Shown here: piece after piece, positions 50,788-63,476 of the stretch
Layout of the letters: each line of letters starts with the position of its first letter
How positions within the stretch are numbered: the stretch's first letter is position 1
Origin: Rutidosis leptorrhynchoides
Taxonomy: Eukaryota > Streptophyta > Magnoliopsida > Asterales > Asteraceae
NCBI RefSeq assembly: GCF_046630445.1
Contig: NC_092336.1
Span: forward strand, 206,245,001 to 206,309,000
Length of the DNA: 64,000 nucleotides
Direction of reading: 5' to 3'
Made by a program: the position numbers and the translations under genes
Notes under the pieces: model-generated
Told to the model about the DNA's origin: nothing
Database searches by the model: none
What the model saw: the letters and a program-made list of their open reading frames with translations, nothing else

Positions 50788-51665
50788 CGCACACCCTGAT
50801 GAATCATATTACCCGCCAAGAGCCGGAGAAGGTGAAATCAGAATCGGGAGCTAGTAATGGGAAACGTAAGTGGGACGAAAGTAAGGGAAAAGGTTTTGAT
50901 CAGAACCCAGCTAAGAGGCATGAGAACTTTAAGGGAAACAACGACTGGAGGACCCCTAACCCTAACCCTAATTACAAAAGTAGCCTTCCTCATTGTAAGA
51001 GATGCTACAAGCATCATACTGGATACTGCAACGTAGTGTGTGAGAAGTGTAAAAGGACTGGACACATCGGCAGAGATTGTAAGATCAGCACCCCAGCTGT
51101 GAGGACAAATCCGAATGGGCCAAGGAAGTGTTTTGAGTGCGGTCAGCAGGGCCACTTCAAGAATGAATGTCCTAACAAGAAGAAGGATGGCAGGCCAGCA
51201 CGTGGAAGAGTCTTCAACATAAACGCCAGAGATGCCCGCGAGGATCCTGACTTGGTCACAGGTACATTCACTATCAATAACCTATTAGCTTCTGTCTTGT
51301 TTGATACTGGTGTCGATAGGAGTTATGTATGTAGACACTTTTGCTCTAAGATAGATTGGTCGTTAGTTCCTTTGGATGAGAGTATACTTGTCGAGGTGGC
51401 CAATGGAAAACTTGAGAAAGTTGACCAAATTGGTCGAGGAGGTATTATAAACTTAGCTGGTGTGGATTTCAAGATTGATTTGATACCCATTAGGTTGGGG
51501 GGTTTTGATGTGATAGTCAGTATGGACTGGTTGTCCAAGGTAAGAGCCAAAGTTATCTGTAATGAGAAGATTCTTCATATACCTCGCGAAGATGGTGAGC
51601 CACTAATTGTATACGGGGAGAGATGTAGCCCAAAGCTGAGCCTTATTAGTTGCATGAAGGCATAA
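50788..51665 (+). pseudogene. gag C-terminal part and protease of chromovirus E
   Basis: Basic linker, two CCHC knuckles (CEKCKRTGHIGRDC and CFECGQQGHFKNEC, about 51035-51175) and an aspartic protease with DTGVDRSYV near 51303, ending with the usual VIVSMDWLS block. It is the right-hand neighbour of the gag part at 37955-38588 across the 12.2-kb insertion. Fossil. Confidence 0.88.
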
Positions 51666-51671
51666 AAGGTC

Positions 51672-53532
51672 ATGAGAAAAGGGCGTTTTGCTATTTTGGC
51701 GCATGTGAAGAAGTTAGAAACTGAGGAGAAAAACGTGGATGATGTACGAATTGTGAACGAATTTCCCGACTTCTTTCTAGAAGAATTGCCGGGATTACCC
51801 CCGCCGCGATCAGTGGAGTTTCAGATTGATCTAGTGCCGGGAGCTGCACCGGTAGCTCGCGCACCTTATCGACTTGCGCCTTCCGAACTGCAAGAGTTGC
51901 AGAGTCAACTGCAGGAATTGCTAGACCGTGGATTTATCTGACCGAGTTCATCACCTTGGGGCGCACCTGTTTTGTTCGTGAAGAAGAAGGACGGATCTTT
52001 CCGCATGTGCATCGACTATCGAGAGCTGAACAAGTTAACAATCAAGAACCGGCATCCCTTCCCAGGATTGACGATCTTTTCGATCTGCTGCAAGGATCCA
52101 GCATTTACTCCAAGATTGATTTGTGATCAGGTTATCACCAGTTGAGGGTGAAGGAGAGCGATGTACTTAAGACTGCGTTCCGAACTCGTTATGGTCATTA
52201 TGAGTTTCTTGTGATGCCATTTGGTTTAACTAACGCACCTGCCGTGTTTATGGATCTCATGAATCGCGTACGCAAGCCGTACCTAGACAAGTTCGTTATC
52301 GTCTTCATAGATGATATCCTAATCTATTCCAAAAGCGAAGAAGAACATGAGCAACATCTTCTACTCGTGCTTGAACTCTTAAGACAAGAGCAACTCTATG
52401 CCAAATTCTCCAAGTGTGAATTTTGGTTGAAGGAAGTTCAATTTCTTGGCCACGTTGTTAGTAGCCAAGGTATCAAAGTCGATCCCGCGAAAATTGAAGT
52501 CATTAGCAAGTGGGAAACCCCCACTACTCCTACTCATATCCTCCAATTTTTAGGCCTCGTCGGTTACTATCGTAGGTTCATCGAAGGTTTCTCTTTGATT
52601 GCACGTCCTTTGAGTGAATTAACTCACAAGAGGAAGAAGTTCGTTTGGGCAACCGAGCAAGAGTTGGCATTCCAAACCCTGAAGCAGAAGTTAACCACCA
52701 CACCTGTCTTATCCCTTTCCGAAGGCAGTGATGACTTCGTTGTGTATTGCGATGCCTCCCGACAAGGTTTTGGGTGTGTATTGATTCAACAGAAGAAGGT
52801 TATTGCTTACGCCTCCCGACAATTGAAGATTCACGAGCGGAACTACACGACTCACGATCTCGAACTTGGAGCTGTCGTCTTTGCGCTCAAACTGTGGAGA
52901 CACTATCTTTATGGAACCAAGAGCACTATCTTCACCGACCACAAAAGCCTCCAACACATATTCGATCAGAAGCAGCTGAACATGAGACAGCGACGGTGGA
53001 TCGAGATGTTGAACGATTATGATTGTGAACTTCGTTACCATCCTGGTAAGGCAAATGTTGTAGCCGATGCCTTGAGCCGAAAGGAGAGAATGGTACCTCT
53101 TCGTGTCCGCGCCTTGAACATCACCATTCACACGAATCTCAATAGCCAAATCTGCGTAGCCCGAGAAGAGGCTCTTAAAGAGAAGAATATTTCTCAGGAA
53201 CGTTTGAACATTCTCGTCTCTCGATTCGAGGTTAAAGAAACCGGACTCCGATATTTCGCCGGAAGAATATGGGTACTTAGTTATGGGGATTTACGAAGCC
53301 TTATTCTAGACGAAGCCCACAAGTCAAGGTATTTGATTCATCCAGGAGCTGGTAAGATGTACCACGATCTCAAGGACCAATATTGGTGGCCAAACCTTAA
53401 AAGGGATGTTGCTACTTATGTTGGAAAGTGTTTAACTTGTTCCAAGATCAAAGCCGAACATCAGAGGCTATCCGGGTTACTTCAGCAACCCGAAATCCCG
53501 CAATGGAAGTGGGAAGGAATAACGATGGACTT
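51672..53532 (+). pseudogene. reverse transcriptase, RNase H and integrase N-terminal part of chromovirus E
   Basis: RT start [20 protein letters not shown], catalytic [11 protein letters not shown] near 52305-52337, RNase [10 protein letters not shown] near 52750 and [10 protein letters not shown] near 52935, DALSRKE, integrase HHCC region ([13 protein letters not shown] to CLTCSKIK, about 53310-53450) and the first integrase aspartate in ITMDF. It stops where the LTR at 53533 begins. Few breaks are present; part of a fossil element. Confidence 0.88.
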
Positions 53533-53709
53533 TGTGACAACCCGGAAATTTCTGACCAAATTTAAACTTTATCTTTATATTATTCCGACACGATAAGCAA
53601 AGTTTGTTAAGTTGAATCTCAAGAAGTGTAAACTGTATTCATATATTCATTTAACCTTGACCAAACCCTGACGATTCACGAACCATTATAATTGGATTGG
53701 AAAATATAC

Positions 53710-53812
<103 letters not shown>

Positions 53813-54224
53813 CAAAAATATAATATTAACTTAGTCAAAAAATGTCCTGATTTAAAATAATATATTTTGATAAACAACGAGTCACTGATTTATAGAAGCA
53901 AATGACCACAACGCTCAATTTTATAAGTTACATTTTTATAAGGTAATTTATTGATGAGTAAGTCAAATTATTAATAAGGGTACACGTCGTGTAACGTAAA
54001 ATGCTAGTTTTCTAAACGTACGAAAGTGCGTTCGAAAAACCGAAAGTGGTACACGAGTCGAGTATCAACGTACGAGTCAACGGACCTAAAATTACAAGTC
54101 AACTATGTACATGAATATAATATAATATATATATATAATTAATATAAATTATATATATTATATATATATATAATAATATGTCGAGAAACAAGAAAACAAA
54201 AAAATTGTGAGCTGGATTTTGGGG

Positions 54225-54272
54225 CCATGCGACCGCATGAGAAATAGGCATAAAACCCATGCGATCGCATGG
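54225..54272. other. palindrome pair in the P-family LTR
   Basis: CATGCGACCGCATG (54226-54239, one mismatch from perfect) and CCATGCGATCGCATGG (54257-54272, perfect). The second ends 22 bp before TATAAA at 54295, the same distance as in LTR P. Confidence 0.88.
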
Positions 54273-54294
54273 CAGTCAGAATTCAGAAACATTC

Positions 54295-54300
54295 TATAAA
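54295..54300 (+). promoter_or_regulatory. TATA box of the P-family LTR
   Basis: TCTATAAATTGG, same context as at 5082. Confidence 0.55.
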
Positions 54301-55015
54301 TTGGCCAGTTTGCTCAACACACACACACATATTAATATCTATATTACTCCGTATTATATTATATATTTTTTATTTATATTTATTATTTATATTATTATTA
54401 TTATTAAGATTAATATTATTATTAATCTTATAGTTAGGAGTATTATTATTAGTATTATTATACATAAAATACTACGACGAGGTCATGAGCGAATTATTTT
54501 CAAACAAGCCTTCCGAGCGGGATAGAGCTAGGGAAACTATGGGTTATAACTATGGAGGTTATGGGTAAAAGTCAAACTAGTATTTATCATCTCCGTTGCG
54601 TCTAAGTACTTTTCTACAATAATGAATCACGAATTTGATACATATATTATTGATAAAAGGTATATGATATGCATGTCATTGAAAAGCTGTCGAAAAATTA
54701 ATAACTTTTCATTTAGAAATCGTATGTTTTCGATGAACGGATTAAAAGTTATGGTCAACTGAATTATAATTAACATTAATTGAAATTGCTTTTGAATCTG
54801 TAATTGATATTTAAACAACTTGTTTATAAGATTGATAAATTGGATTTTCAAATATTACTAATCGAGTAAATGAATTTCTATATAAGGCACGTCTCGTCTT
54901 GTTGAACAATTGTCAAAGTTGACTGTCTTATCATGTTTTAAAGCTTTATAAACACTATAATCTGATTTTCCAAGTATTGGAAAACTATATGAAAATCATG
55001 TTCGATTGCCATGAT

Positions 55016-55793
55016 TCAAACTGACGGACAAAGCAAACTCACGATTCAAACTTTGGAGGACATGTTACGAGCTTGTGTTGTTGATTTCGGAAAAGCTTGG
55101 GAAAAGCATTTGCCTCTGGCCGAATTCTCTTACAACAATACCTATCACGCGAGCATTAAGGCCGCACCTTTCAAAGCTTTATATGGCCGCAAATGCCGTT
55201 CTCCTATCTGTTGGGCCGAAGTAGGTGAAAAGCAAATCACTGGACCCGAACTCGTCCATGAAACAACCGAGAAGATTGTCCAAGCGAGGCTCAAGACGGC
55301 CCGTGATCGTCAAAAGAGCTATGCCGACCTTAAACGTAAAGATCTCGAATTCCAGGTAGGTGACTGCGTAATATTGAAAGTCGTACCATGGAAAGGTGTA
55401 ATACGTTTCAGAAAGCGTGGGAAGCTAAATCCGCGATATATTGGTCCTTTCGAAATCTTGGAGCGCGTTGGACCCGTTTCTTACTGTTTGGATCTTCCGA
55501 CTCAATTGAGCGCTGTTCATCCCACCTTCCACGTGTCGAATCTGAAGAAATGTCTTGCTGAACCAGAACTTGTCATACCACTCGAGGAGCTTACGATTGA
55601 CGACAAACTCCACTTTGTGGAAGAACCTGTTGAAATTATGGACCTTGAGGTCAAAACCTTGAAACGCAACAAGATTCCAATTGTCCGAGTCCGTTGGAAT
55701 GCTAAACAAGGACCCGAGTTTACTTGGGAGTGAGAGGATCAAATGAAGCAGAAGTGTCCTCACCTCTTCACAACTCTACCGTCTACCTCAGCT
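55016..55793 (+). pseudogene. integrase C-terminal part and chromodomain of chromovirus E
   Basis: [20 protein letters not shown], the [18 protein letters not shown] block, [12 protein letters not shown] and the chromodomain-like end [14 protein letters not shown]. Close to the fragments at 26883 and 33561. Left neighbour is the inserted LTR; right neighbour is the polypurine region and LTR. Fossil. Confidence 0.88.
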
Positions 55794-55832
55794 TAAAATT
55801 TCAGGACGAAATTTTCTTTAACATGTAGGTAA

Positions 55833-57144
55833 TGTAACGACTCGACTTTTTCGACCTATATTTGTGCTTTATATTTTCACGAAACTGCGTATTTGTGCGT
55901 ACTGTGTTAGATTATATTCTGGGATCTTATTTCATGTTGATTACTTTCGTTTATATTTTAAAACGTGTTATTAAGTACTTAGTTACTTAACTTGATCCTC
56001 GAATGCTTTTATGACCGTTAGTGTCACTTGACGTTTAGAACGAGCTATGTATTTTGGTACACGTTTAACTTTTGTCATAATTAGAATATTATGACTACGT
56101 AATACTAATTGTTATTTTCTAATGACAATTACTTGGCTTATTGGTTGCTTAATTACGCTTAGTAATTTGCTAATGCACACTAGTTAGTCTTAATGGACTT
56201 TCTACCTTATTAGACTTAAGCCCACCCTACTCTAGCTATTGGACTCTTAAGTTAGCCCAATTTTAAATGGATTATGATCCATTAAGAAGTAGGACAAAAA
56301 CCCATTAAGATGAGCTAACATACTAGCATTTTTGTTAACCATTACTACAAATGTTGCATGGGATCACAACAATAAGCACCACCTTTAGACCACCACCATG
56401 CAAAAAGCAAAAAGTTGTCCCCTTATCCCCTCCCCATACCCATGGCCTAAACCATCTACCACCATTATAAATACTAAGCCTCATTCACCCATTTCACACT
56501 TGATCTCATTCTCATTTTACACATACTTGCTCTCTAATTTTCTCTTTAGTCTTTCTCACACTAAAAATAGTAAGTTTTAAATTTTCTTCTTCTTCTTTTT
56601 CTCTTCATGATCACGACATCATCATCATCTAAGATCAAGCTTTCTAGATTTTTGATCTTGTTATATCTTGTAGATTCAAACTTTGATTTGAATCCTTCAA
56701 GAACATAAAAGATTCAAGCTTTCTAGCTTTGAATCTTCATTACTTTGTTGGATCTAAGTTTTCTAGCTTATGATCTCTTTATTTTGTTAAAAAGATCAAA
56801 ACTTGTGTTTATGATCTTCATGAAACTTGAAGATCTAGCCTTTTGCTTTAAAGATCTTCAAGAACATAAAAGATTCAAGCTTTCTAGCTTTGCATCTTCA
56901 TTACTTTGATGGATCTAAGCTTTATAGCTTAAGATCACTTTGTTTTTGCTAAAAGATCAAAACTTGTGTTTACGATCTTCATGAAACTTGAAGATCTAGC
57001 TTCTTGCTTTAAAGATCTTCAAGAACATAAAAGATTCAAGCTTTCTAGGTTTGAAATCTCATAATTATTATTAAGGGATCCAAGCTTTCTAGCTTAGGGT
57101 TTCATTACTTTTTTTGATCAAATTTATGATCTTGCTTGTTTGAT
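55833..57144 (+). repeat. 3' LTR of chromovirus E, left part
   Basis: TGTAACGACTCG start, TATAAATA at 56466, and the 161-bp repeat units. Interrupted at 57145 by a minus-strand LTR; its right part is outside the window. Confidence 0.85.
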
Positions 57145-59106
57145 TGTGAAATGTCCCGTTCATATCGATTATAAACGTTTCATATTAATTGATTTCTTTG
57201 CGAGGTTTTGACCTCTATATGAGACGTTTTTCAAAGACTGCATTCGTTTTTAAAACAAACCATAACCTTTATTTTATTGACAAGGTTAAAAGGACACCAC
57301 CTAGATTATCAAAAATTTGATAATCTAAAAATATCACAGTTACACACGACCAATACATATTGGTTTACAATATTAATATGTTACAACAAAGTAAATCTCG
57401 AATGCAGTTTTAAATAATATTATACAAGCATGCTGACACCAAATCTTGTCCATATTTTAGCATGCAATAGCGGAAGCTCTTAATAATCACCTGAGAATAA
57501 ACATGCTTTAAACGTCAACAAAAATGTTGGTGAGTTATAGGTTTAACCTATATATATCAAATCGTAATAATAGACTACAAGATTTCATCTTTCAATAACA
57601 TACAATCTGTATAAAAATCATTCATATGTTGAACACCTGGTAACCGACATTAACAAAATGCATATAGAATATCTCCAAAACAGAAATCCATCTGTATTAA
57701 TAACTCGAAGTACTAAAGCATACCATTTTCCAGTATGGGGGAGTTAGTGCCCGTAGATCTACCTTTAGGATTCGCATCAATTAGGGTGTCTGGTTCCTAA
57801 TTCTTAGGCTACCAAGCTAAAAGGGTGATATTCGGTATTCATAATCCAACATAGAATGTAATTTCAAGTACTTGTGTCTATTTTGTAAAACCTTTATAAA
57901 ACTGCATGTATTCTCATCCCAAAAATATTAGATTTAAAAGTGGGACTATAACTCACTTTCACAGATTTTTCCTTCGTCGGAATAAGACTTGGCCACTGGT
58001 CGATTCACGAACCTATAACAAATATGTACATATATATCAAAGTATGTTCAAAATATATTCAAAACATTTTTATTACGTTTTAATGATTTGAATTTGTTAA
58101 GTCAGCAGTCCTCGTTAGTAACCTACAACTAGTTGTCCACAGTTAGATGTACAGAAATAAAGTAATATATATTATCTCGAATCAATCCACGACCCAGTGT
58201 CTACAAGTCTCAGACTCGATCACAACTCAAAGTATATATATTATTTTGGAATCAACCTCAACCCTGTATAGCTAACTTAAACATTACTGCATATAGAGTG
58301 TCTATGGTTGTTCCGAAATATATATATAGATGGGTCGATATGATATGTCAAAACATTGTATTCGTGTCTATGGTATCCCAAAATTACATAATATTTGTTA
58401 GAATACATGTACAATAAGTTAGTTAAGTTATGATTTGTATAGATTTGTTACAAATTTCACGTAGCTACAACAAGCAAAATTATCCAATCCTGTTTTATCC
58501 ATAATTTCTTCGTTTTAATTCCGTTTTGAGTGATTCAAGTTGCTATGGTTTCATAATGAACTGAAATTTATGAAACTAAACAGAAAAAGTATAAGTTTAT
58601 AGTTGAAAATACAGGTTACAAGTTATTATTGTAAGAGGTAGTCATTTCAGTCGAAAGAACGACGTCTTGATGACCATTTTGAAAAACATACTTCCACTTT
58701 GATTTTAACCATGATTTTTGGATATAGTTTCATGTTCATAAGAAAAATCATTTTCCCAGAAGAACAACTTTTAAATCAAAGTTTATCATAGTTTTTAATT
58801 AACTAACCCAAAACAGCCCGCGGTGTTACTACGACGGCGTATGTCCGGTTTTACGGTGTTCTTCGTGTTTCCAGGTTTTAAATCATTAAGTTAGCATATC
58901 ATATAGATATAGAACATGTGTTTAATTGATTTTAAAAGTCAATTTAGACGGATTTACTTTGTTTGTGAACAAGTTTAGAATTAACTAAACTATGTTCTAG
59001 TGATTACATGTTCAAATCTTTAAATAAGATAGTTTTATATATATGAATCGAATGATGTTATGAACATCATTACTACCTCAATTTTAGTAGGTAAACCTAC
59101 TGAAAG
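57145..59106 (-). repeat. minus-strand Ty3-type LTR inserted in LTR E
   Basis: On the minus strand it ends TATGAACGGGACATTTCACA at 57145. Features shared with the plus-strand LTRs at 42500-43000 include GGTTACCAGGTGTTCAACAT, CACCAACATTTTTGTTGACG with TTCTCAGGTGATTA, and ATATAGAGGTCAAAACCTCG. 58080-58400 matches 44440-44760. The left (5') limit at about 59106 is approximate, where Copia-type sequence begins. A 61-codon frame within it is not considered a gene. Confidence 0.6.
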
Positions 59107-59495
59107 TGACAAAAATTGATCTAGCTTCAAAGGATTCTTGGATGGCTTGAAAGTTCTTGAAGTAGAATCATGACACGAAAACAAGTTCAAGTAAGATTAT
59201 CACTCGAAATAAGATTGTTATAGTTATAGAAATTGAACCAAAGTTTGAATATGTGATAGGTCAGATCATGTTGAGATTGAGAGAAATGATAAGATAAAGA
59301 GAGATTCGGTATGTAAGCATGAGACTCGGTATTAGAGAGAATCGGTACAATTACATTCCACAGCTTCTAGAACTCGGTTACAATGCAATGGCTATCTAAT
59401 TAGGACTACTTAGGTTCCTTATATAGACCTCTTCTAAGGAACCTTTATTTAAGCTTATTTTTACATTAACACTATACAACTTCGGGGTCCTAACA
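59107..59495 (-). repeat. Copia-type 3' LTR, minus strand
   Basis: On the minus strand, purine tract AAGGGAGAGAT is followed by TGTTAGGACCCCGAAG, a TATATAAGG box (about 59419-59425) and a leader-like region. The right end on the minus strand (TTTTGTCA, about 59107) is uncertain. It appears to be inserted in the neighbouring Ty3-type LTR. Confidence 0.5.
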
Positions 59496-59510
59496 ATCTC
59501 TCCCTTAGTG
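59496..59510 (-). promoter_or_regulatory. polypurine tract of the minus-strand Copia-like element
   Basis: Minus-strand CACTAAGGGAGAGAT immediately before the LTR start TGTTAGGACC. Confidence 0.6.
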
Positions 59511-59536
59511 TTAAATGTGAACTTTACAACATAACC

Positions 59537-60181
59537 CTATTTTGAAATCTTGAGAGGTCCAAACGTTAGTTTCCATCGTGTGCCATCTGGTTTCGAAACT
59601 TCTACTTGATTTTCTGAAACTTGTTTAGAAGGTTTCCAGACACCCCACGCTTTTCTTGGATCTCCCTCATATAATGGATATTCATCCATTTCCTTGAAAT
59701 ATCTTCTCTTTCTATGTCCACGAAGTATCTCAAACTGTCTTGTACGAACTCGGAGTTTCAGACGATCTCTTATATGCTTTATGAATTCTCCAAGACCCAT
59801 TATCATGTCAATGTCATGGAACTTGCTTTGATGAATCTTAAGATACTTAAGTGCAGCCTTAAGTGTTCCATCTGAATATTTGTTCAGCTCTTCAGTACGA
59901 ATGAACACCTTATCTTTTTGAGAATTTACAAAAACAAACCCTTCGGGTTCGAATTGCATTTGAAACATCCTCATATCCTTCAGTCCCTCTGTAAATTGAT
60001 CCGGACACGTAATTCTAATCTTTTTTCTTTTTGCTTCGAGACCTATTTGAAAATCTTCACGTCTCATCAGTTCAATTGTCTCCATCATGTATCTTTTTAC
60101 AGCTTCCAAAGCTTGAGCCTTAGCAAAAGGTCGAATGATAATGATACTGAGGTAGTTGTAGATGTGAATGATGTCAAGCAT
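59537..60181 (-). pseudogene. 3'-most reading frame of the Copia-like element
   Basis: Contains ITCPDQFTEGLKDMRMFQMQ, EGFVFVNSQKDKVFIRTEEL, NKYSDGTLKAALKYLKIHQS and a basic C-terminal part. From memory, very similar domains lie just upstream of the 3' LTR in daisy-family Copia elements downstream of pol. No membrane segment or catalytic motif is visible. It lies just upstream of the polypurine tract. Part of a fossil region with probably about three breaks in all. Confidence 0.5.
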
Positions 60182-60247
60182 GTGAAGATTATGAAAATCT
60201 GCTTCTGTGAACTTGTAATCTTTCTCATCTTCTCTAATAACGTGGAA

Positions 60248-61300
60248 CTAACTGATGACGTCTTTCTTTTCGCTTATCTCTACTCCGACTCGAGTAATAT
60301 TCAACACTTCTGAAATACGATATTTTCTTTGAAGCCACAAATCATCTTCATCTTTGTTGATATGTTTTCTCCACATAAACTCATACCAATTCCTTTCACT
60401 TGCTGGAAGCAATCGTGAACCTATATAAGTAAACCTTTTACTCCTTGGTAATTCATTGATGCGGAAGATCTTGTAAGCATTTTCCTCGATGAATGTGTTT
60501 CGTAACGTTATAAAATCATGTTCTACTCTCAACAATAATCTTTGCTCCTGATTCTTAAAGAATATTCCATAATTGTATTTGAATTTGGAATTTACTGTTT
60601 CACTTGATGTAGGTGTACCAGAAGTTGAACTTTCATTAGCATTTGTTGGATTTGAACTCGATGAGGGTGTATAATTTGATGAATGACCAGTAGGATTTGT
60701 TACATCATCATCTTCAATATGATCAAAGATCTCATCTTCATTTGGATTAACATAAAGTTTGTCTTCATCGTCATCAGAAGAATCCATTTCATCATCACTT
60801 TCTATTACTGGTTCAGGATTCTCTTCATCTACAATCTCTACATCTTCCGGAATTGAAGATACTGATGATAACTTGCTTAGAATGACAAATCCATCGTCAT
60901 CCGTCTCTTCAAGATAGAAATCACTCAAGTTCAAATCCTCATCTACCAGTCCACTATCAGCCTCATTATGAACAATCGGAATTATAACTTGCTCAGGCTC
61001 CTTATCATCAATTTCATCATGTGTAGAAACCATTTCTGATTCCATCTGAACTTGTTGAGCTTGTGAAGCTGATGAAGACCTTACACCACCACCCTTAGTT
61101 GAAATGTTTACCGTTAGATATTCTCCATCTACTCCTATCTCCCCCTCATGGCTATTCTGAGGATCAGAATCGTCATGTTCATCATCACGGTGAGGACTCA
61201 ACGGAGAAGAGCAGGAATTAAGTGGATATCGAACACGAGCACGAAACAATGCTTGAAGCGAAGTGTGTCGAAGAACATCTAGATTGACTCTAGAAAACAT
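60248..61300 (-). pseudogene. acidic reading frame of the Copia-like element
   Basis: 350 codons, no recognised enzyme. The middle is strongly acidic (DDEMDSSDDDEDKLYVNPNE) and followed by a Ser/Thr-rich linker (SSNYTPSSSSNPTNANESST) and a basic end with YEFMWRKHINKDEDDLWLQR. It belongs to the extra 3' coding region of a Sirevirus-like Copia element. The env-like label used for such regions is positional; no transmembrane helix is visible here. Confidence 0.45.
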
Positions 61301-61309
61301 ACGACTGAA

Positions 61310-61957
61310 CTATTCTTGCTCCAAAGCATCATAGAAAAGTGGTAAATGAGAAGGTGATGGTGGAAAAGTAACAATAGGAACACCAGCAGCAGCAACTGTT
61401 GAAGGCGATGTCGGTGGAAGTGTTTGAGTTACCGTGAGGGCAGGTAAGGATGATTGTGCAATATTATTCTTATATGTAGGGCTGTACATACTACTAGTCA
61501 GATTCGTGATATCCCCTTCTGATGGAGGTTGGGTAACAACCGGAGTTGTCACCGGTGAAGTTTCTTTCGAAGCATCCGCCTCCATGACTTTGGTCTCATG
61601 GGACTCTGACAGAGTAGTAGAACTACCTGTCTGTTTAGTTCTCGCAGAGATATTGCTATCCCCGACTCCTGAAATCATTGATATACCATGAGGTGGCACA
61701 TCTCTTTCAGTTAAAGACTCTTCCTCCAGACCCTGAGATTCAGAATCCGGATGATAAGTGGTTTGAACCAATGGATCACTTTCATGAACCAAGGGAACAG
61801 TCTGCTGGAAGTCTGATATATATCCCGAAGGATTGTCATGTTGACTCGTTTCCATGGGACGCGGCAGATCTTCCTCATCAAGATAAGCCGGACCTCGAGA
61901 CCCTGTTGTACGTTGAAGTACAGGAGGATTTCCAGCCGATACAGGGTGCCTTTTCAA
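61310..61957 (-). pseudogene. Ser/Thr/Pro-rich reading frame of the Copia-like element
   Basis: 215 codons, low complexity (TQTLPPTSPSTVAAAGVPIV, SEGDITNLTSSMYSPTYKNN), no recognised domain. Lies between the N-terminal-type frame (62289-63476) and the acidic frame. 61958-62288 is lysine-rich coding-like sequence of the same region without a clean frame. Confidence 0.4.
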
Positions 61958-62288
61958 GATTTTTCGGCTCCCCTTCGGCCGTTCTGGACTTCAATGATTG
62001 AGTTTCCTCAATCGATTGAGTCAACGCAGACTTTACTGCAGAGGAAGACTTTACTTCCTTAGATGCCGAAGCACCTTGCTTTGTAGGATTTATTATTAAG
62101 TCCTGTTTAGATTGGATGGGCTTAGTGGTCGTTTTACCATCCGTGCGTTTAGATCTCTTGCCTACCGAAGCTTGCGCTTCATTTAGCGTAGGGCTTACTG
62201 TTATTCTTGAATGTGATACGAAGATGGGTGAGGGTGACCTAATTAGCTCTAGGTCTTGGTCCGTATCACCACTGGTTGGAGTAACTGT

Positions 62289-63476
62289 TTAGCAGACGAT
62301 GGGTGTCGAAGTCCTAGATCTAGTTACTCGTTGGGTTGGCGGAGTCTGAATCATCTCATCAGGCATGTATCGAGTTCTCTTAGGAGAATGTTCAGGAGAT
62401 GATTCAGATGATGTTGCTGAAGTGTCACTTCTTACTTCGGGTGTTGTGGAAAGGGTTGGTTCAATCCTAGTTGGACTAGGTTCCCTGATCCTCACGGGTT
62501 GAGCTTGGTGTGCTACCCTAGATCGTTTGAGGTTCACCCTAAGTGGAGGAATAGCTGGCCCGGGTGGTTGAACTACAGGTTCCTCTACAACCTCTGGGGC
62601 TGGAACCACGGCAGGTTCAACTTGTTCTTGTTGTACCGAGTTCGAAAGAGGTATTCCTACATCCTGAAAATAAGAACGCATACGAGCATCTTGGGGTTCA
62701 GCTAGCCTCACTAGCCAATTTGGAATTGGCACAGTGAATTGATTATCAGACACCATAGGGGTGTTCATCTTCAGCTCTCCAAACCTTTTCATCTGTAATC
62801 CATGTGTACCTGGTACAAAGATATTTGCATTTCTGCAAGCATTGATAGCATCATGGATAAAGATACAGAAAAACCTTTCGCAAGGGATGTATGAACCCCT
62901 TGGCTTTTCAACCTGTGCCTGAACCAAATCCCATATAAGTTCTGCAAAATCAGGATTCTCTACTCTTGTGAATGAGTAGAAAAGTTTGAGCATCGGCACA
63001 GTTAAGCTATCAGATCCACTTCTTGTCATCAACAAGCATCTGTTGATGATTGAGAAGATCACATACCACCTTGAGTGCAGATATTTCTTCTGAAACTTAG
63101 CTGGTGGAACATTGGTAGCTCCAACATAACCAAGATCAAAGACAGAAGTCATCATTTGCTGAGTAGCAGGAAAAGCAGGAGCATTCTGTACAAGAGGAAG
63201 TCTGAATATCCTCCTGAAGTCTGCTTTTGTGATACTCCTGAATCCTTGTACTCCTCTCAGCCTAAATTCAAATCTGGCTGGTTCGCCCTGTGGATTAGTA
63301 GCATTTGGTTGTGTGGCCTCCACAAATCTGATTGATCTGTTAAGAATATCCAAGTCTGTTTCTGGCACACTAACTGTGGAGCTCAGAGCAGGCCATAAAG
63401 TATGCCTCTCTAGAATTGCAGTCCAATATTTGCAGGGAATATTGGTTTCAGAGTTGATAAAGTGATTGTTCGCCAT
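62289..63476 (-). CDS. N-terminal-type extra protein of the Copia-like element (395 codons)
   Basis: Begins MANNHFINSETNIPCKYW. Residues about 40-250 form a folded-looking helical domain with FRLPLV, DLGYV, SRWYVIFSIINRCLLMTRSG and YIPCERFFCIFIHDA blocks, then a proline-, glutamate- and serine-rich tail with KRTRYMPDE. Similar domains are, from memory, common in Sirevirus-like Copia elements of the daisy family, in the extra gene downstream of pol. On the minus strand a pyrimidine-rich TTCTATTTCTTATTTATACAG lies right before CTAAATGG, a good splice acceptor, matching the spliced expression known for that gene class. Function unknown. The frame itself is open throughout, but downstream parts of the region are broken. 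Confidence 0.55.
   Translation of the reverse strand: MANNHFINSETNIPCKYWTAILERHTLWPALSSTVSVPETDLDILNRSIRFVEATQPNATNPQGEPARFEFRLRGVQGFRSITKADFRRIFRLPLVQNAPAFPATQQMMTSVFDLGYVGATNVPPAKFQKKYLHSRWYVIFSIINRCLLMTRSGSDSLTVPMLKLFYSFTRVENPDFAELIWDLVQAQVEKPRGSYIPCERFFCIFIHDAINACRNANIFVPGTHGLQMKRFGELKMNTPMVSDNQFTVPIPNWLVRLAEPQDARMRSYFQDVGIPLSNSVQQEQVEPAVVPAPEVVEEPVVQPPGPAIPPLRVNLKRSRVAHQAQPVRIREPSPTRIEPTLSTTPEVRSDTSATSSESSPEHSPKRTRYMPDEMIQTPPTQRVTRSRTSTPIVC

Noticed and set aside
50945-50970. Interstitial telomere repeat (CCCTAA three times)
   Set aside because: It lies within the gag coding sequence as PNPNPN codons; three units are too few and the plant repeat is CCCTAAA.
61434-63465. Plus-strand frames opposite the Copia-like extra coding region
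   Set aside because: They mirror the longer minus-strand frames and lack motifs.
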